A stretch of 64,000 nucleotides of DNA from Flavobacteriales bacterium (GTDB taxonomy: Bacteria; Bacteroidota; Bacteroidia; NS11-12g; UBA955), in contig CANMCY010000005.1 in assembly GCA_947496375.1 (NCBI GenBank), positions 1-64,000 of the forward strand. Direction: 5' to 3'. A program made the position numbers and the translations under genes. Each line of letters starts with the position of its first letter. Position 1 is the stretch's first letter. Shown piece by piece: positions 27,565 through 40,561 of this stretch. The notes below the pieces were generated by a model that was given only the letters and a program-made list of their open reading frames with translations, ran no database searches and was not told the origin of the DNA.

Positions 27565-29061
27565 TTAGTGCTTGAAATGACGTATACCTGTCATCACCAT
27601 GGCAATGTTGTTTTCATTGCAATAGTCAATGCTTGCCTTGTCTTTGATGCTTCCACCGGGCTGAACCACCGCTTTAATTCCGGCTTTATCGGCAATTTCT
27701 ACGCAGTCAGGGAAAGGGAAGAACGCATCGGATGCCATCACAGCGCCTTCCAGGTCAAACCCAAAACGACCCGCTTTTTCAATGGCCTGGTTTAGCGCAT
27801 CTACCCGGCTGGTTTGTCCGGTACCGCTGGCCAGAAGCTGTTTGTTTTTCACCAGTACGATGGTATTGCTTTTGGTGTGCTTTACAATTTTGAGGGCAAA
27901 CTCAAGGTCTGAAAATTGCGCATCGGTAGGCACCTGATCTGTTGCGGGCTTCATGTCGGTAGCAGAGGAAAGGGCATTATCACGATCCTGAACCAGTTCT
28001 CCGTTTAAAACAGTTCTGATCATTTGCTGCTTGAATGCCCCGTTATGGGTTTTCAGCAATATGCGGTTGGTTTTTGTCTGAAGAATCTGCATGGCTCCCG
28101 GGGTGAAATCATCGGCCATCAGCACTTCAAAGAAAAGGGTATCTATCTTGCGGGCGGTTGCCTCGTCTACAGTAGTATTGATGGCCAGAATACCTCCAAA
28201 TGCCGATACCGGATCGCAGGATAGGGCTGCATCCCAAGCTGCTTCCGCAGTTTCACGGGTTGCCACACCGCAGGCATTGTTGTGTTTTACTATCACGCAG
28301 GTAACACCCCTGTTTTTATCAAAATCTCGCAACAGGCATAGCGCACTGTCCACATCCAGCAGGTTATTATAGCTGAGTTCTTTGCCTTGTAATTTGGTGA
28401 AAATAGCATCAGGGTTACCCTTGAAAACAGCTTTCTGATGTGGGTTTTCACCATAACGCAACGGGTGACTTTGGGTACCATCAAACCAGTCGGCAATTTG
28501 CCTGTCGTAATGGGCTGTGGTATTGAACGCCCTGCGGGCAAGTTCTTTTCTTTCGCTGATGTTCAATGAGCCGTTGCCATTGTTGTATTTATCCAGGAAC
28601 CAGCCGTAGTCTGCTTTATCGCTGATGATACAGGTGTGATTGAAATTTTTAGCACCTGCCCGAATTAAGGAAACGCCGCCTATGTCTATTTTTTCAATGA
28701 CTTCCTGTTCGCTGCCACCGGCATTCACGGTTTCTGTGAAAGGGTATAAATCAACGATTACAAGGTCCAACAACGGGATTTCATACTGCGTAGTTTCCGA
28801 TAAATCCTGCTGGTTTTCACGGCGAGCCAGAATTCCTCCAAACACTTTAGGATGAAGGGTTTTAACCCTTCCACCCAGGATGCTTGGATAGCCGGTTACA
28901 TGTTCAATTCCGGTGCAGGGAATACCCAAATCTTCAATAAATTTCTGGGTTCCTCCGGTGCTGTAAATGGTTACCTTATTTTGATGAAGGGCACGAACGA
29001 TGGGCTCAAGACCGTCTTTGTAAAAAACAGAAATCAGCGCAGATTTGATTTTAACATCCAC
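27565..29061 (-). CDS. purH: bifunctional AICAR transformylase/IMP cyclohydrolase
   Basis: Last two steps of IMP synthesis. 498 residues; the N-terminal cyclohydrolase domain (IKSALISVF, YSTGGTQKFIED, HPKVFGGIL, DLVIVDLYPF, GGVSLIRAGAKN) and the C-terminal transformylase domain (LRYGENPHQKA, KHNNACGVA, VSAFGGILA, VVQPGGSIKD, GIRHFKH at the end) are both intact. The start is GTG at 29061 (VDVKIKSAL); the ATG two bases downstream is out of frame. The -7-like TAATTTCG lies 3 nt upstream of this GTG. Confidence 0.95.
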   Translation of the reverse strand: MDVKIKSALISVFYKDGLEPIVRALHQNKVTIYSTGGTQKFIEDLGIPCTGIEHVTGYPSILGGRVKTLHPKVFGGILARRENQQDLSETTQYEIPLLDLVIVDLYPFTETVNAGGSEQEVIEKIDIGGVSLIRAGAKNFNHTCIISDKADYGWFLDKYNNGNGSLNISERKELARRAFNTTAHYDRQIADWFDGTQSHPLRYGENPHQKAVFKGNPDAIFTKLQGKELSYNNLLDVDSALCLLRDFDKNRGVTCVIVKHNNACGVATRETAEAAWDAALSCDPVSAFGGILAINTTVDEATARKIDTLFFEVLMADDFTPGAMQILQTKTNRILLKTHNGAFKQQMIRTVLNGELVQDRDNALSSATDMKPATDQVPTDAQFSDLEFALKIVKHTKSNTIVLVKNKQLLASGTGQTSRVDALNQAIEKAGRFGFDLEGAVMASDAFFPFPDCVEIADKAGIKAVVQPGGSIKDKASIDYCNENNIAMVMTGIRHFKH

Positions 29062-29064
29062 TGT

Positions 29065-29073
29065 GCGAAATTA
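29065..29073 (-). promoter_or_regulatory. possible variant -7 element TAATTTCGC for purH
   Basis: Reads TAATTTCGC on the minus strand, one base off TAnnTTTG. The same nine bases precede secA and typA. It ends 3 nt before the purH GTG, so a leaderless transcript is possible. Confidence 0.4.
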
Positions 29074-29136
29074 GCTTTCAAAAAACAGGAACGGATGTAG
29101 ATTGTCACAAAGGTTTTTACATTTTGTACACAAACC

Positions 29137-32672
<3,536 letters not shown>

Positions 32673-32682
32673 AGGATAAGGT

Positions 32683-32691
32683 GCGAAATTA
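32683..32691 (-). promoter_or_regulatory. possible variant -7 element TAATTTCGC for secA
   Basis: Minus-strand TAATTTCGC ending 10 nt before the secA ATG. Same nonamer as upstream of purH and typA. Confidence 0.4.
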
Positions 32692-32751
32692 CATATTACA
32701 ACATGTAAGCCAAAAAAGGGAGGGATGAAAATACCGACATTTTGGCCGAAA

Positions 32752-32785
32752 ATGAAAAATCCCTCCGTAAAGAGGGATTTTTCAT
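32752..32785 (-). terminator. rho-independent terminator of hsp20
   Basis: 14-bp perfect stem (32752-32765 with 32772-32785) and a 6-nt loop, with A/T arms that provide T-runs on both strands. It lies 17 bp after the hsp20 stop codon on the minus strand, and separates it from secA. Confidence 0.85.
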
Positions 32786-32802
32786 GACTTTTTCAGGAAT
32801 TT

Positions 32803-33243
32803 TTATTTAACCGGAATTTTTTTGGAGGTAGTAATGGCCTCCACATACTTTTTGTTTAGGTTAATATTTAAAATTCCATCGGTGTAGGTGGCTTTTATAC
32901 TGTCTTTCTCGCAGTTCTCAGGCAGTGCAAATGAACGTTGAAATGCTTGGTAACTGAATTCCTTTCTGAGAAATTTACCCTCCAGTTTTTCCTCTTTCTG
33001 TTCTTTCTTTTCTGTGGAAATGGTCAATACGTTGTTTTGCAGTTCAATGTTGAAGTCATCCCTTTTCATTCCCGGTGCAGCCAGCTCTATTCTGTAATCT
33101 TTGTCTGACTCTCTCACATTGACGGATGGGGTTGTAGTGGTCAAATCTCCGTCCCATTCCAGCAAATCTTTGTTCAGGAAATCTTCCCACAGGGAGGTGA
33201 ATGCCGGAAACATCCGGGCGGTGGTGGTGGCTAATGTGCTCAT
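32803..33243 (-). CDS. small heat shock protein, Hsp20/alpha-crystallin family
   Basis: ATP-independent holdase chaperone, 146 residues. The alpha-crystallin domain runs from about 38 to 135: VNVRESDKDYRIELAAPGMKR-type start (PGMKRDDFNIELQNNVLTI), then FSYQAFQRSFALPENC, YTDGILNINL near the end. N-terminal arm about 35 residues. A sequence close to the -7 consensus (CAACTTTG) lies upstream; no CIRCE-type inverted repeat was seen, so the heat control mechanism is unclear. Confidence 0.93.
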   Translation of the reverse strand: MSTLATTTARMFPAFTSLWEDFLNKDLLEWDGDLTTTTPSVNVRESDKDYRIELAAPGMKRDDFNIELQNNVLTISTEKKEQKEEKLEGKFLRKEFSYQAFQRSFALPENCEKDSIKATYTDGILNINLNKKYVEAITTSKKIPVK

Positions 33244-33409
33244 GATTGTATATTTAAAATGTTGGACTGCAAAGTTGAAATCTGGGGAGGGCGTCCGTAA
33301 TGATTAAGGTCAAAACCGGTGATGTTTTTAATTCCCGGTATATTGGGCCCGTAAGGTATTTTTTTATTTTTTGTTGAACTTTTGGTCCGGTAAATTGTTT
33401 AAGTTTTAT

Positions 33410-35812
33410 ATGCGATACGTAATTGTTTCCATTTTGGCATTGCTCACGTCTTCTGTTTTTTCTCAGAATATTGTCATCAAAGGCGTTGTAAAAGATGCCG
33501 CTACCAATGCCCCGGTTTCTAAGGCAGAGGTGAAAATTTTAAAAACCGAGGTTTCCGGAATTTCAGATTCTGCTGGTAATTTCCTGCTCATGCTTTCTGA
33601 ACCGGGCTTTTATGTGATTGCGGCAACAAAAGAGGGTTACAATGACGGTTTTGCAGCAGAGATGTTGTTTACCTATGATAAAAGTCCATTTGTTCAAATC
33701 AGCATGGAAAGCGCAAGCAAAAGCATTGGTACGGTCAATATTTCTCGTAGCGCCATTCAGGCACGAAGGGCAGAGAGTCCGGTGGGTGCTCAGTCATTGA
33801 GCATTCGTGAAATTGAGCGAAATCCTGGGGGTAACCGCGATATCAGTAAAATTGTGCAATCCCTGCCTGGAGTTATCAGTGTACCGAGCTTTCGTAATGA
33901 CATCGTTATCAGAGGTGGTTCTCCCGCAGAAAATAAATTTTACCTGGATGGTTTTGAAATTCCTGTAATTAATCATTTTCAAACCCAGGGCAGTACCGGT
34001 GGTCCGGTAGGGATTCTGAATGTTAATTTTATTAAAGATGTTAACTTCTACACTGGTGCGTTTCCCATAAATTACGCCAATGGAATGAGTTCTGTAGTGG
34101 ATTTCAGGCAGATTGAAGGTAACAGCGAAAAGCCCAAATTTCGTTTCACACTGGGCAGCTCCGATCTGGGTTTTACGGCAGACGGGCCTTTGGGGAAATC
34201 TAAGAAAACTACTTTCATCGTTTCGGCTCGTCAGAGCTATCTGCAAGGGTTGTTTACCCTCTTGAAATTGCCTTTTCTTCCCAATTTTATTGATTATCAG
34301 GCCAAGGTAAAAACGAAGCTGAGTGATAAATCCGAGCTCAATGTGGTACTATTGGGAGCCGTTGATTATATACGGTTAAATGAAAAGGTGATTGAAGGCA
34401 TCACTGATACATTAACCCTTAAGTCCAATCAGTATATACTGGGCTATATCCCCGATTATCAGCAATGGAATTACATGATTGGTGCTTCCTATACCTATTT
34501 CGGAAAATCCAAGCATCAGGTGTTTCTGAGCCGAAATATGCTGAGTAACATCAATACAAAGTATCAAAACAATGATGAATCGGATCCGGCCAAGAAAATT
34601 TTGGATTACCGCAGCACGGAAGAGGAGAACAAACTCCGATATGAACAGTCTAGGCGCTATGGCCGCTGGTCTGTAATGAACGGGGGAGGGTTTGAATTTT
34701 CACAGTACGGTAATAAAACATTTAACCGAATCAGCACACCACTGGGACCACAGACTATCAATTTTCAGAGTGACCTGAATGTGGTAAAGTACAATCTATT
34801 CAGCAAGTGGAGCCGCAGTTTTTCTTCAGGTGCCATGGTGGCAATGGGCTTTAGACTTGATGGTTCAGGATACAATACCTCCACTGCCAATCCCCTAAAT
34901 CAGCCCGGAATATCGCTGTCGGCCTCTGTTCCTGTGGCAAATGGTATATTTTTTAATGCGAATGTGGGGCGCTTTCACCAGTTGCCTGCCTACACACTGC
35001 TGGGTTACAGAGACAGCATGGGTTCACTGGCCAATAAGTCCCATCTGCAATACCTTCAAAACAGCATGGCTGCAGCGGGATTCCAGTACAACTACGGATT
35101 GGAAACCAAAATTACCCTGGAGGGTTTTTATAAGCAATACCGTCGCTATCCGGTAGGTCTTCGCGAGGGAATTAGTTTGGGTAATTTGGGTGGAGATTTC
35201 ACCATTGTAGGCAACGAGCCGGTGATTTTTAACGGCACAGGCCGCGCGTATGGCATGGAGTTTCTGGTGCAGCGCAGAAGTCGCAAAGGACTTTATGGTA
35301 TTGCAAGCTACACGCTTTGCTGGAGTAGTTTTGCCGACCCTCAGGGCAAGCTGGTAGCCAGCGCATGGGATAGTCGGCATACAGTTGTCCTGACCGGTGG
35401 TATGAAACTGAAGCGAAACTGGGAATTGGGCGTTAAATGGCGCTTTATAACCGGAAGACCTTTTACCCCGTATGATACCAACCGATCACTGGCCAAATAC
35501 AGCTGGGATGTGGTTGGGCAGGCAGTTCCTGATTATCGCCGGTTGAATACGCTCAGGGTGGGAAATTTTAATCAGTTTGATGTAAGGGTTGATAAAGTTT
35601 GGTATTTCAGGAAAAGTTCACTAAATTTATATATCGATATCCAGAACTTTTTCAATACGCAGTATGTGGGACCAAACACACTCGTGGCTGCCCGCAATGC
35701 CAATGGAGCATTGATATCAGATCCATCCAACCCCTTGCAGTATCAAGCCGACTTTTTACCCAATACCTCCGGTACATTGCTGCCCACCATTGGTGTGATT
35801 CTGGACTTTTAA
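33410..35812 (+). CDS. TonB-dependent outer-membrane receptor with carboxypeptidase-like N-domain
   Basis: Outer-membrane transporter energised by TonB. 800 residues from ATG 33410, which gives the signal peptide MRYVIVSILALLTSSVFSQN; an upstream start would add 13 residues ahead of it. Order: carboxypeptidase-regulatory-like domain (IKGVVKDAATNAPVSKAEV, about 25-105), plug domain (SAIQARRAESPVGAQSL..., VIRGGSPAENKFYLDGFEIP), and a beta-barrel to the C-terminus, ending TLLPTIGVILDF. No SusD-like gene is beside it, so it is not a typical SusCD glycan importer; substrate unknown (siderophore, metal or cobalamin are possible). Confidence 0.92.
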   Translation: MRYVIVSILALLTSSVFSQNIVIKGVVKDAATNAPVSKAEVKILKTEVSGISDSAGNFLLMLSEPGFYVIAATKEGYNDGFAAEMLFTYDKSPFVQISMESASKSIGTVNISRSAIQARRAESPVGAQSLSIREIERNPGGNRDISKIVQSLPGVISVPSFRNDIVIRGGSPAENKFYLDGFEIPVINHFQTQGSTGGPVGILNVNFIKDVNFYTGAFPINYANGMSSVVDFRQIEGNSEKPKFRFTLGSSDLGFTADGPLGKSKKTTFIVSARQSYLQGLFTLLKLPFLPNFIDYQAKVKTKLSDKSELNVVLLGAVDYIRLNEKVIEGITDTLTLKSNQYILGYIPDYQQWNYMIGASYTYFGKSKHQVFLSRNMLSNINTKYQNNDESDPAKKILDYRSTEEENKLRYEQSRRYGRWSVMNGGGFEFSQYGNKTFNRISTPLGPQTINFQSDLNVVKYNLFSKWSRSFSSGAMVAMGFRLDGSGYNTSTANPLNQPGISLSASVPVANGIFFNANVGRFHQLPAYTLLGYRDSMGSLANKSHLQYLQNSMAAAGFQYNYGLETKITLEGFYKQYRRYPVGLREGISLGNLGGDFTIVGNEPVIFNGTGRAYGMEFLVQRRSRKGLYGIASYTLCWSSFADPQGKLVASAWDSRHTVVLTGGMKLKRNWELGVKWRFITGRPFTPYDTNRSLAKYSWDVVGQAVPDYRRLNTLRVGNFNQFDVRVDKVWYFRKSSLNLYIDIQNFFNTQYVGPNTLVAARNANGALISDPSNPLQYQADFLPNTSGTLLPTIGVILDF

Positions 35813-35817
35813 GCCAT

Positions 35818-35845
35818 AAAAAAACCGCCATAAAGGCGGTTTTGT
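35818..35845. terminator. bidirectional terminator
   Basis: 9-bp stem (35821-35829 with 35835-35843), 5-nt loop, A-run on the left and T-run on the right, so it can end both the TonB receptor gene and the convergent universal stress gene (3' end at 35862). Confidence 0.88.
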
Positions 35846-35861
35846 CAAATTGCAAATTTTA

Positions 35862-36728
35862 TCAATATTCGTAAGTGAAGCCGGTTTCTTTGGGGTGAAT
35901 GCACATTACCGGTGTATTGCTTCTGTTTACGATTTGCTGGGTGTAGGTACCTCTCAGCATATCGGTGATTCCAACCTCCATGTCTGTCATAATCAGTATT
36001 AGGTCTGCATTGGCTTTCTCTGCGTAGCGCATGATTTCAGTGGCGTAGTTTTCAAGCAATTTGTCTTCAATTTCCACGTCTTTGAAGTTTACGCCGTTTT
36101 GCGACAACTTGCTTTCTACCGATTTTACATTGGCTTTAATGCGGTTCTGGGTGAATTCATCACTACTGCCCTGATAAACCACGTGGATTTCAGAATTGAA
36201 TTTCTTTCCAACATGAATGGCCCAGTCGGTTTTCTGCCGACTTTCAATGGAGAGATCCATGGGCATGATGATTTTTTTGTAACCTTCACCCACAGAATGA
36301 TTTTTTACTACCACCACCGGAACTTCTGCACTCTGAATGGTTCGGCTGGCGTTTGATCCTATCACCTGTTCAATTCCGTTGGCACCGTGGCTGCCCATAA
36401 TGATGGAGTCAAAATTTTCATCGTTGGCAATCTGGGAAATAGTTTTGTATATGCGACCTGAGCCAATTCTTGTATGAACATTGATCCCATGCTTAGATTT
36501 TATTTCAGTGGCGATATTTTCCAGACGGTTCTGAACGGCCTCCTTGACCAGCTCAGTTTGATTACCGCCCCCAAAAATTCCTCCAAAAAGACCTTCATCA
36601 ACGATGTTAACTAGGGTAATTTCATTGTTGTAGACTTGGGCAACTTTAATGGCATGGCCTAAAGCGCTGCTGGCCACATCTGAAAAGTCGGTAGGCACGA
36701 GAATGTTGTTATTGGTTTTGCGTTGCAT
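35862..36728 (-). CDS. tandem universal stress protein (two UspA domains)
   Basis: 288 residues, two UspA domains (about 6-145 and 150-285). The first has a complete nucleotide-binding signature GSHGANGIEQVIGSNAS (about 107-122), so it probably binds ATP; the second has a degenerate loop (MTDMEVGITDMLRGTYTQ), so only one site is likely active. Cytosolic stress or growth-arrest protein, mechanism not established. Exact -7 box (TAATTTTG) upstream, terminators on both sides: single-gene unit. Confidence 0.92.
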   Translation of the reverse strand: MQRKTNNNILVPTDFSDVASSALGHAIKVAQVYNNEITLVNIVDEGLFGGIFGGGNQTELVKEAVQNRLENIATEIKSKHGINVHTRIGSGRIYKTISQIANDENFDSIIMGSHGANGIEQVIGSNASRTIQSAEVPVVVVKNHSVGEGYKKIIMPMDLSIESRQKTDWAIHVGKKFNSEIHVVYQGSSDEFTQNRIKANVKSVESKLSQNGVNFKDVEIEDKLLENYATEIMRYAEKANADLILIMTDMEVGITDMLRGTYTQQIVNRSNTPVMCIHPKETGFTYEY

Positions 36729-36747
36729 ATAAATTAAGTTTTCGGTG

Positions 36748-36755
36748 CAAAATTA
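36748..36755 (-). promoter_or_regulatory. -7 promoter element TAATTTTG
   Basis: Exact TAnnTTTG on the minus strand, 19 nt upstream of the universal stress protein ATG. The nearest TTG lies only 15 nt further upstream, so the -33 element is weak. Confidence 0.55.
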
Positions 36756-36815
36756 GTGCACTTGTGGCTACAAAAAGCGATTTTAGTCACATTGTGACAA
36801 AGGTTTTCGTTAAAA

Positions 36816-36850
36816 AAAACAAAAAGCAGGACAAGCCTGCTTTTTGTTTT
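36816..36850. terminator. rho-independent terminator
   Basis: Perfect 15-bp stem (36816-36830 with 36836-36850) and 5-nt loop, with T-runs in both directions. It ends the minus-strand cysteine/PKD-repeat gene (stop at 36866) just before the universal stress gene promoter. Confidence 0.9.
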
Positions 36851-36865
36851 GGAATAAAATATGCT

Positions 36866-39265
36866 TTAAGGTTGTCTTTCCACTACAAAACGGCCGGTTT
36901 GCAGTCCCGCGTCCCCATTCAGTTGAATGGTATAAATTCCCGGGGGCAGTGAAGCGGTATTTAAAACGGTTTGCCCTGCCGAAACTTGCGACTGATATAC
37001 CATTTTGCCCGAAGCTGAGTACACTGTAATTTTATTGTATGTTCCTGCCCATGAAACGGTTGAGGTCTGGTCTGCGGGGTTAGGATATATCTGCATACCG
37101 GTTTTCAAGAACTCAGGTTGCTGAGATGCACGGGTTTTTACAATTTGTACCGTCAAACAGAAGGTAGTACTGCATTTGCCAAGCGAATCCCAAACAGTAA
37201 GGCATATTTTGCGGCTGCCGCCGAATTTGTATGCGTGGTATCCGGGTGATTGCAGCTTACTATATGTGCTGTCACCCCAATCCCAGCTGTAAGAGTACCC
37301 TCCTGAACTGAGGTTGGTTACATAAACAATACCGGATTTACTGATGCTGTCAACACGGAATTTGGCAGTTGCCGAGCAGGGGTTGCAGTTAATATTGATA
37401 TTCTGGCAGATGCTGGTATCGCATTTTTTGCAGGTATCATTAAGTTTCAGGCAAACACTGTAAGTGCCATTGTTGGTATAGTTTACAGTTGCGGTTTGCC
37501 CGGTTCCTATAATGGCTCCTGCACTGTACCAGGTGTATTTTACACAGCCATTATTCAGATTGTTGGCCGTGAGCGTAACTTTTTTGCAATCTACCCTGTA
37601 GGTATAGCCGGCGCCGGCTTTTTTCCAGTTGCAGGGCGTAGAGCAATCTACGTATATTTTCTTGCAAATGGTGGTATCGCATTTTTTGCAGCTATTGGTG
37701 AGTTTCATGCATATCCAGTACCAGCCATTGCTGCTGAAGCCAATGCTTTGGGTTCTGCCGTTAAAGGTAGCCAGCGGAACATTATTTGCATTGGAAACAG
37801 TGAATGAATAACCGATGCATGAATCGTTCAGGTTGTTGCCTTCCAGAATCAGATTGGGGCACTTCATCGTGTAACTGAATCCTGCACCGCGTTTTGCCCA
37901 GTTGCAACTTTCGGTGTAACAGGACACATTCACAGTTTTGCAGATGACAGTGTCGCATTTTGTACAGCTATTGTAAAGTTTAAGACAAATGGTGTATGAT
38001 CCGTTTTTGGGCAGGGTAATGGTTTTCAGGCGGCCTCCGATGCTATCGGCATACACTCCATTAACGGTCCAGTTGTAGGATATACATGAATCAGCAAGAT
38101 TCCATGCCTCCAGCTTCACCACCGCACAGGTGTTTGTGCTGACAATGCTGAAACCGGCTTGTCCCCAGGTGCAACGCTTTACCGGTAAATTTATGACAAC
38201 CTTTTTGCAGATGGTGATTTTACAACGTTTATCTGAGGAAACTATGGTTACGCATACATTGTAGGTGCCCGATGTTTTGTAGGTCTTTTGTGGGTCTTTA
38301 CCTGTGGCACTGGTTCCATCACCAAAATTCCATGTATAGGTGGCGTTTTTATCTGTGCTGTAGCCGACGAAATTAATGGTACCACTACTGCCACTCTTAA
38401 ACAGGAATCCACCCTGTAAACGGCAAGGTTCTTCAATCACAATTTTTTTACAGATGGTAGTGCAGCATTTTTGTGTTTTGTCGCAAATGCGAACACATAC
38501 TTCATAGGTTCCGGGCTTTTTGTACCATTTGGAAATACTTTTACCGGTGCCGGTGCTGCCGTCCCCAAATTTCCAGGTGTAATAATATCCGGTGCTGCTG
38601 AACGCTTCAAACTTTACCTGGCCTCCGGTGCCATAATAGACTTTTAGCTCTCCTTTAATATTACAGGGGTTGCTGCAGCTGATTTTAACTTCTTTGCAAA
38701 TTTCTTTAACACATACCGTTGTGGTTCCGGGCACTTTCCAGGTAGCTTTCAGGCATACTTTGTAGATACCATCTTTAACGAATGTTTTGCTGGGGTCGGT
38801 ACCTGTGGATGTACTGCCATCACCCCAGGTCCAGCTATAGCTGACGCCGGAGTTGTTGACCAGGCCTGAGGTGGCAAGAAAACGAACATTCCTGCAGTCC
38901 GCTTTCCAGGTGAAATCGGGTTTAAAATTTAAACAGGCATTGGGTGGGCAGGTATCAACTTTAATGGTTTTGCAGTAAAATGAATCAACGGATTTACAGA
39001 TGTTTTTGACCTTAAGACAAACCTGATAGGTGCCGGGTTTGGTGAATTTATAACTCAAGGTAGAGCCCGTAACCCATTTGCCATCGATTTGCCACCAATA
39101 ATCAAGGCAGCTGTCCGACTTTAGGATGTTGGCTGATGCAGTCAAAGTCAGGCATTCTGAGCGATACGTCCAGCCGTATTGATTTTGTGCTTTGAGCTCC
39201 TGATTGTTGCCCATAGCGAAGATGGACGTCAGTAAGGTGAATAGGAGGGTATGTTTTAATTGCAT
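36866..39265 (-). CDS. secreted cysteine-rich PKD-repeat protein with T9SS sorting domain
   Basis: 799 residues with a signal peptide (about 1-26). About eight beta-sandwich repeats follow. Four or five are PKD domains with WGDGS, FGDGS or FGDGT turns (about 145, 225, 310, 655). Three others near 370-610 are a distinct repeat: CNW..AGAG..Y...C near the start, NNLN..C..Y in the middle and CLKL...CKKCDT.ICK at the end. Both types end with paired Cys such as TTICKK, so disulfide-stabilised. The C-terminus is a T9SS sorting domain (MQIYPNPADQTSTV, GIYTIQL). A surface or extracellular structural or adhesive role is likely; no catalytic motif seen. Confidence 0.85.
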   Translation of the reverse strand: MQLKHTLLFTLLTSIFAMGNNQELKAQNQYGWTYRSECLTLTASANILKSDSCLDYWWQIDGKWVTGSTLSYKFTKPGTYQVCLKVKNICKSVDSFYCKTIKVDTCPPNACLNFKPDFTWKADCRNVRFLATSGLVNNSGVSYSWTWGDGSTSTGTDPSKTFVKDGIYKVCLKATWKVPGTTTVCVKEICKEVKISCSNPCNIKGELKVYYGTGGQVKFEAFSSTGYYYTWKFGDGSTGTGKSISKWYKKPGTYEVCVRICDKTQKCCTTICKKIVIEEPCRLQGGFLFKSGSSGTINFVGYSTDKNATYTWNFGDGTSATGKDPQKTYKTSGTYNVCVTIVSSDKRCKITICKKVVINLPVKRCTWGQAGFSIVSTNTCAVVKLEAWNLADSCISYNWTVNGVYADSIGGRLKTITLPKNGSYTICLKLYNSCTKCDTVICKTVNVSCYTESCNWAKRGAGFSYTMKCPNLILEGNNLNDSCIGYSFTVSNANNVPLATFNGRTQSIGFSSNGWYWICMKLTNSCKKCDTTICKKIYVDCSTPCNWKKAGAGYTYRVDCKKVTLTANNLNNGCVKYTWYSAGAIIGTGQTATVNYTNNGTYSVCLKLNDTCKKCDTSICQNININCNPCSATAKFRVDSISKSGIVYVTNLSSGGYSYSWDWGDSTYSKLQSPGYHAYKFGGSRKICLTVWDSLGKCSTTFCLTVQIVKTRASQQPEFLKTGMQIYPNPADQTSTVSWAGTYNKITVYSASGKMVYQSQVSAGQTVLNTASLPPGIYTIQLNGDAGLQTGRFVVERQP

Positions 39266-39329
39266 GTTTTGAGTTATGGATTTTAACGATAGACCCGGTT
39301 TTGATTAAAAACGTTGTCTAAATATGATT

Positions 39330-39337
39330 CAAAAGTA
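39330..39337 (-). promoter_or_regulatory. -7 promoter element TACTTTTG
   Basis: Exact TAnnTTTG on the minus strand, about 64 nt upstream of the PKD-repeat gene start; a TTG lies 22 nt further upstream. Confidence 0.55.
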
Positions 39338-39403
39338 TAAAATAAAAGCCAAAATCTATCAATACAAAATAAGTAATCCTTATTTAGATTAATTCAAAGC
39401 AAA

Positions 39404-40525
39404 CTAAATCATTAAATCCCTGCTGATTGCATCTGAAAACAGGCGGCCCCGCTCTGTTAGAATAATATGGTTATCAGTATATAATATAAGGTTTTTTTGT
39501 GACATTTCCAAAATAATTGGTCGTTTCAGGGTTTCCCAGCCAGCATCTATTTCATGGATATCCAGAATGTTTAATCCCTTCTGTTTTCTGAGCCGTGTAA
39601 TAATCAGTTCGTTAATAAATTCATGATCGGTAAGTTCTTCCTGTACAAAATTCAGCTGCCCCTTTTCTATACCTGAAACGTACTGTAAATTGTCAGATAC
39701 ATTCCAGCGCCTTGTGCGTTTGCCGTCAAAGCTATGGGCTGATGGTCCAATACCCATATAGGGTTTATTGTTCCAGTAATTGCTGTTGTGCCTGGCTTCA
39801 AAACCGGGTTTACACAGGTTGCTGGTTTCGTAATGCTCCCACCGATGTTTTCGGACGAATTCCTGCAGCACTTCAAAATGCCTTGCCTGTTTGTCATCGT
39901 CAAGCTCCGGAGTTTTTCCCAGTTGAATGTCTTTAAAAAGTCGGGTATTGGGTTCTGCGGTTAACGCATAGGCAGAAATATGCTGAGCGCCGCAACTGAA
40001 TGCCCAGTCAAGGGTATCTGACCAGGCAGCATCACTCAGCCAGGGACTACCGTAGATCAAATCAAGGTTTACGGACCGAAAATTCGATTGTACCAGCATG
40101 TTCATAGCCAAAAGCGAATTGGCTGACAGGTGAGCCCGGTTCATGGCCTTAAGCTCTATGTCGCTTAGCGACTGAACACCAAGACTGATGCGGTTGATCC
40201 CTATCTCTTTCCATTCCTCAATTTTTACCGTATCCACGTCTTCAGGATTTACTTCGAGCGTGATTTCGGCATCATTTTCAATGCCCACGGTTTGCCTGAT
40301 ATGCTCCATTAAATCGCCAAGTTGAGCTGTTGGCAATAGGGAAGGGGTGCCACCGCCAAAGTATAGGGTTTCCCATGCTCCGGGCCATTCCTGCTGGCGG
40401 GCATCGTATTCTCTTTTTAAATATTGAATAAAATCATTTTTGTAGCGCTGCCCTGTGGTGAAATGAAAATTGCAGTAGGTGCAAGCTTTGCGGCAAAATG
40501 GAATATGAATGTATAGTCCTGACAA
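39404..40525 (-). CDS. hemW: HemW-type radical SAM protein (haem chaperone)
   Basis: Radical SAM protein related to coproporphyrinogen III dehydrogenase; HemW members bind haem and deliver it. Radical SAM cluster motif CRKACTYCNFHF (CxxxCxxC), without the extra Cys of true HemN, plus FGGGTPSLL, VNPEDV, NRISLGVQSLSD, DLIYGSPW and AYALT. The family usually begins xSGLYIHIPFC, so TTG at 40525 (373 residues) is preferred. A TTG at 40555 would add 10 residues; a -7-like GAACTTTG falls between the two, supporting the inner start. The divergent Omp85-type gene begins within 40 bp. Confidence 0.88.
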   Translation of the reverse strand: MSGLYIHIPFCRKACTYCNFHFTTGQRYKNDFIQYLKREYDARQQEWPGAWETLYFGGGTPSLLPTAQLGDLMEHIRQTVGIENDAEITLEVNPEDVDTVKIEEWKEIGINRISLGVQSLSDIELKAMNRAHLSANSLLAMNMLVQSNFRSVNLDLIYGSPWLSDAAWSDTLDWAFSCGAQHISAYALTAEPNTRLFKDIQLGKTPELDDDKQARHFEVLQEFVRKHRWEHYETSNLCKPGFEARHNSNYWNNKPYMGIGPSAHSFDGKRTRRWNVSDNLQYVSGIEKGQLNFVQEELTDHEFINELIITRLRKQKGLNILDIHEIDAGWETLKRPIILEMSQKNLILYTDNHIILTERGRLFSDAISRDLMI

Positions 40526-40561
40526 TTCAGGGCAAAGTTCGTAATTTGCGGACAATAACGT

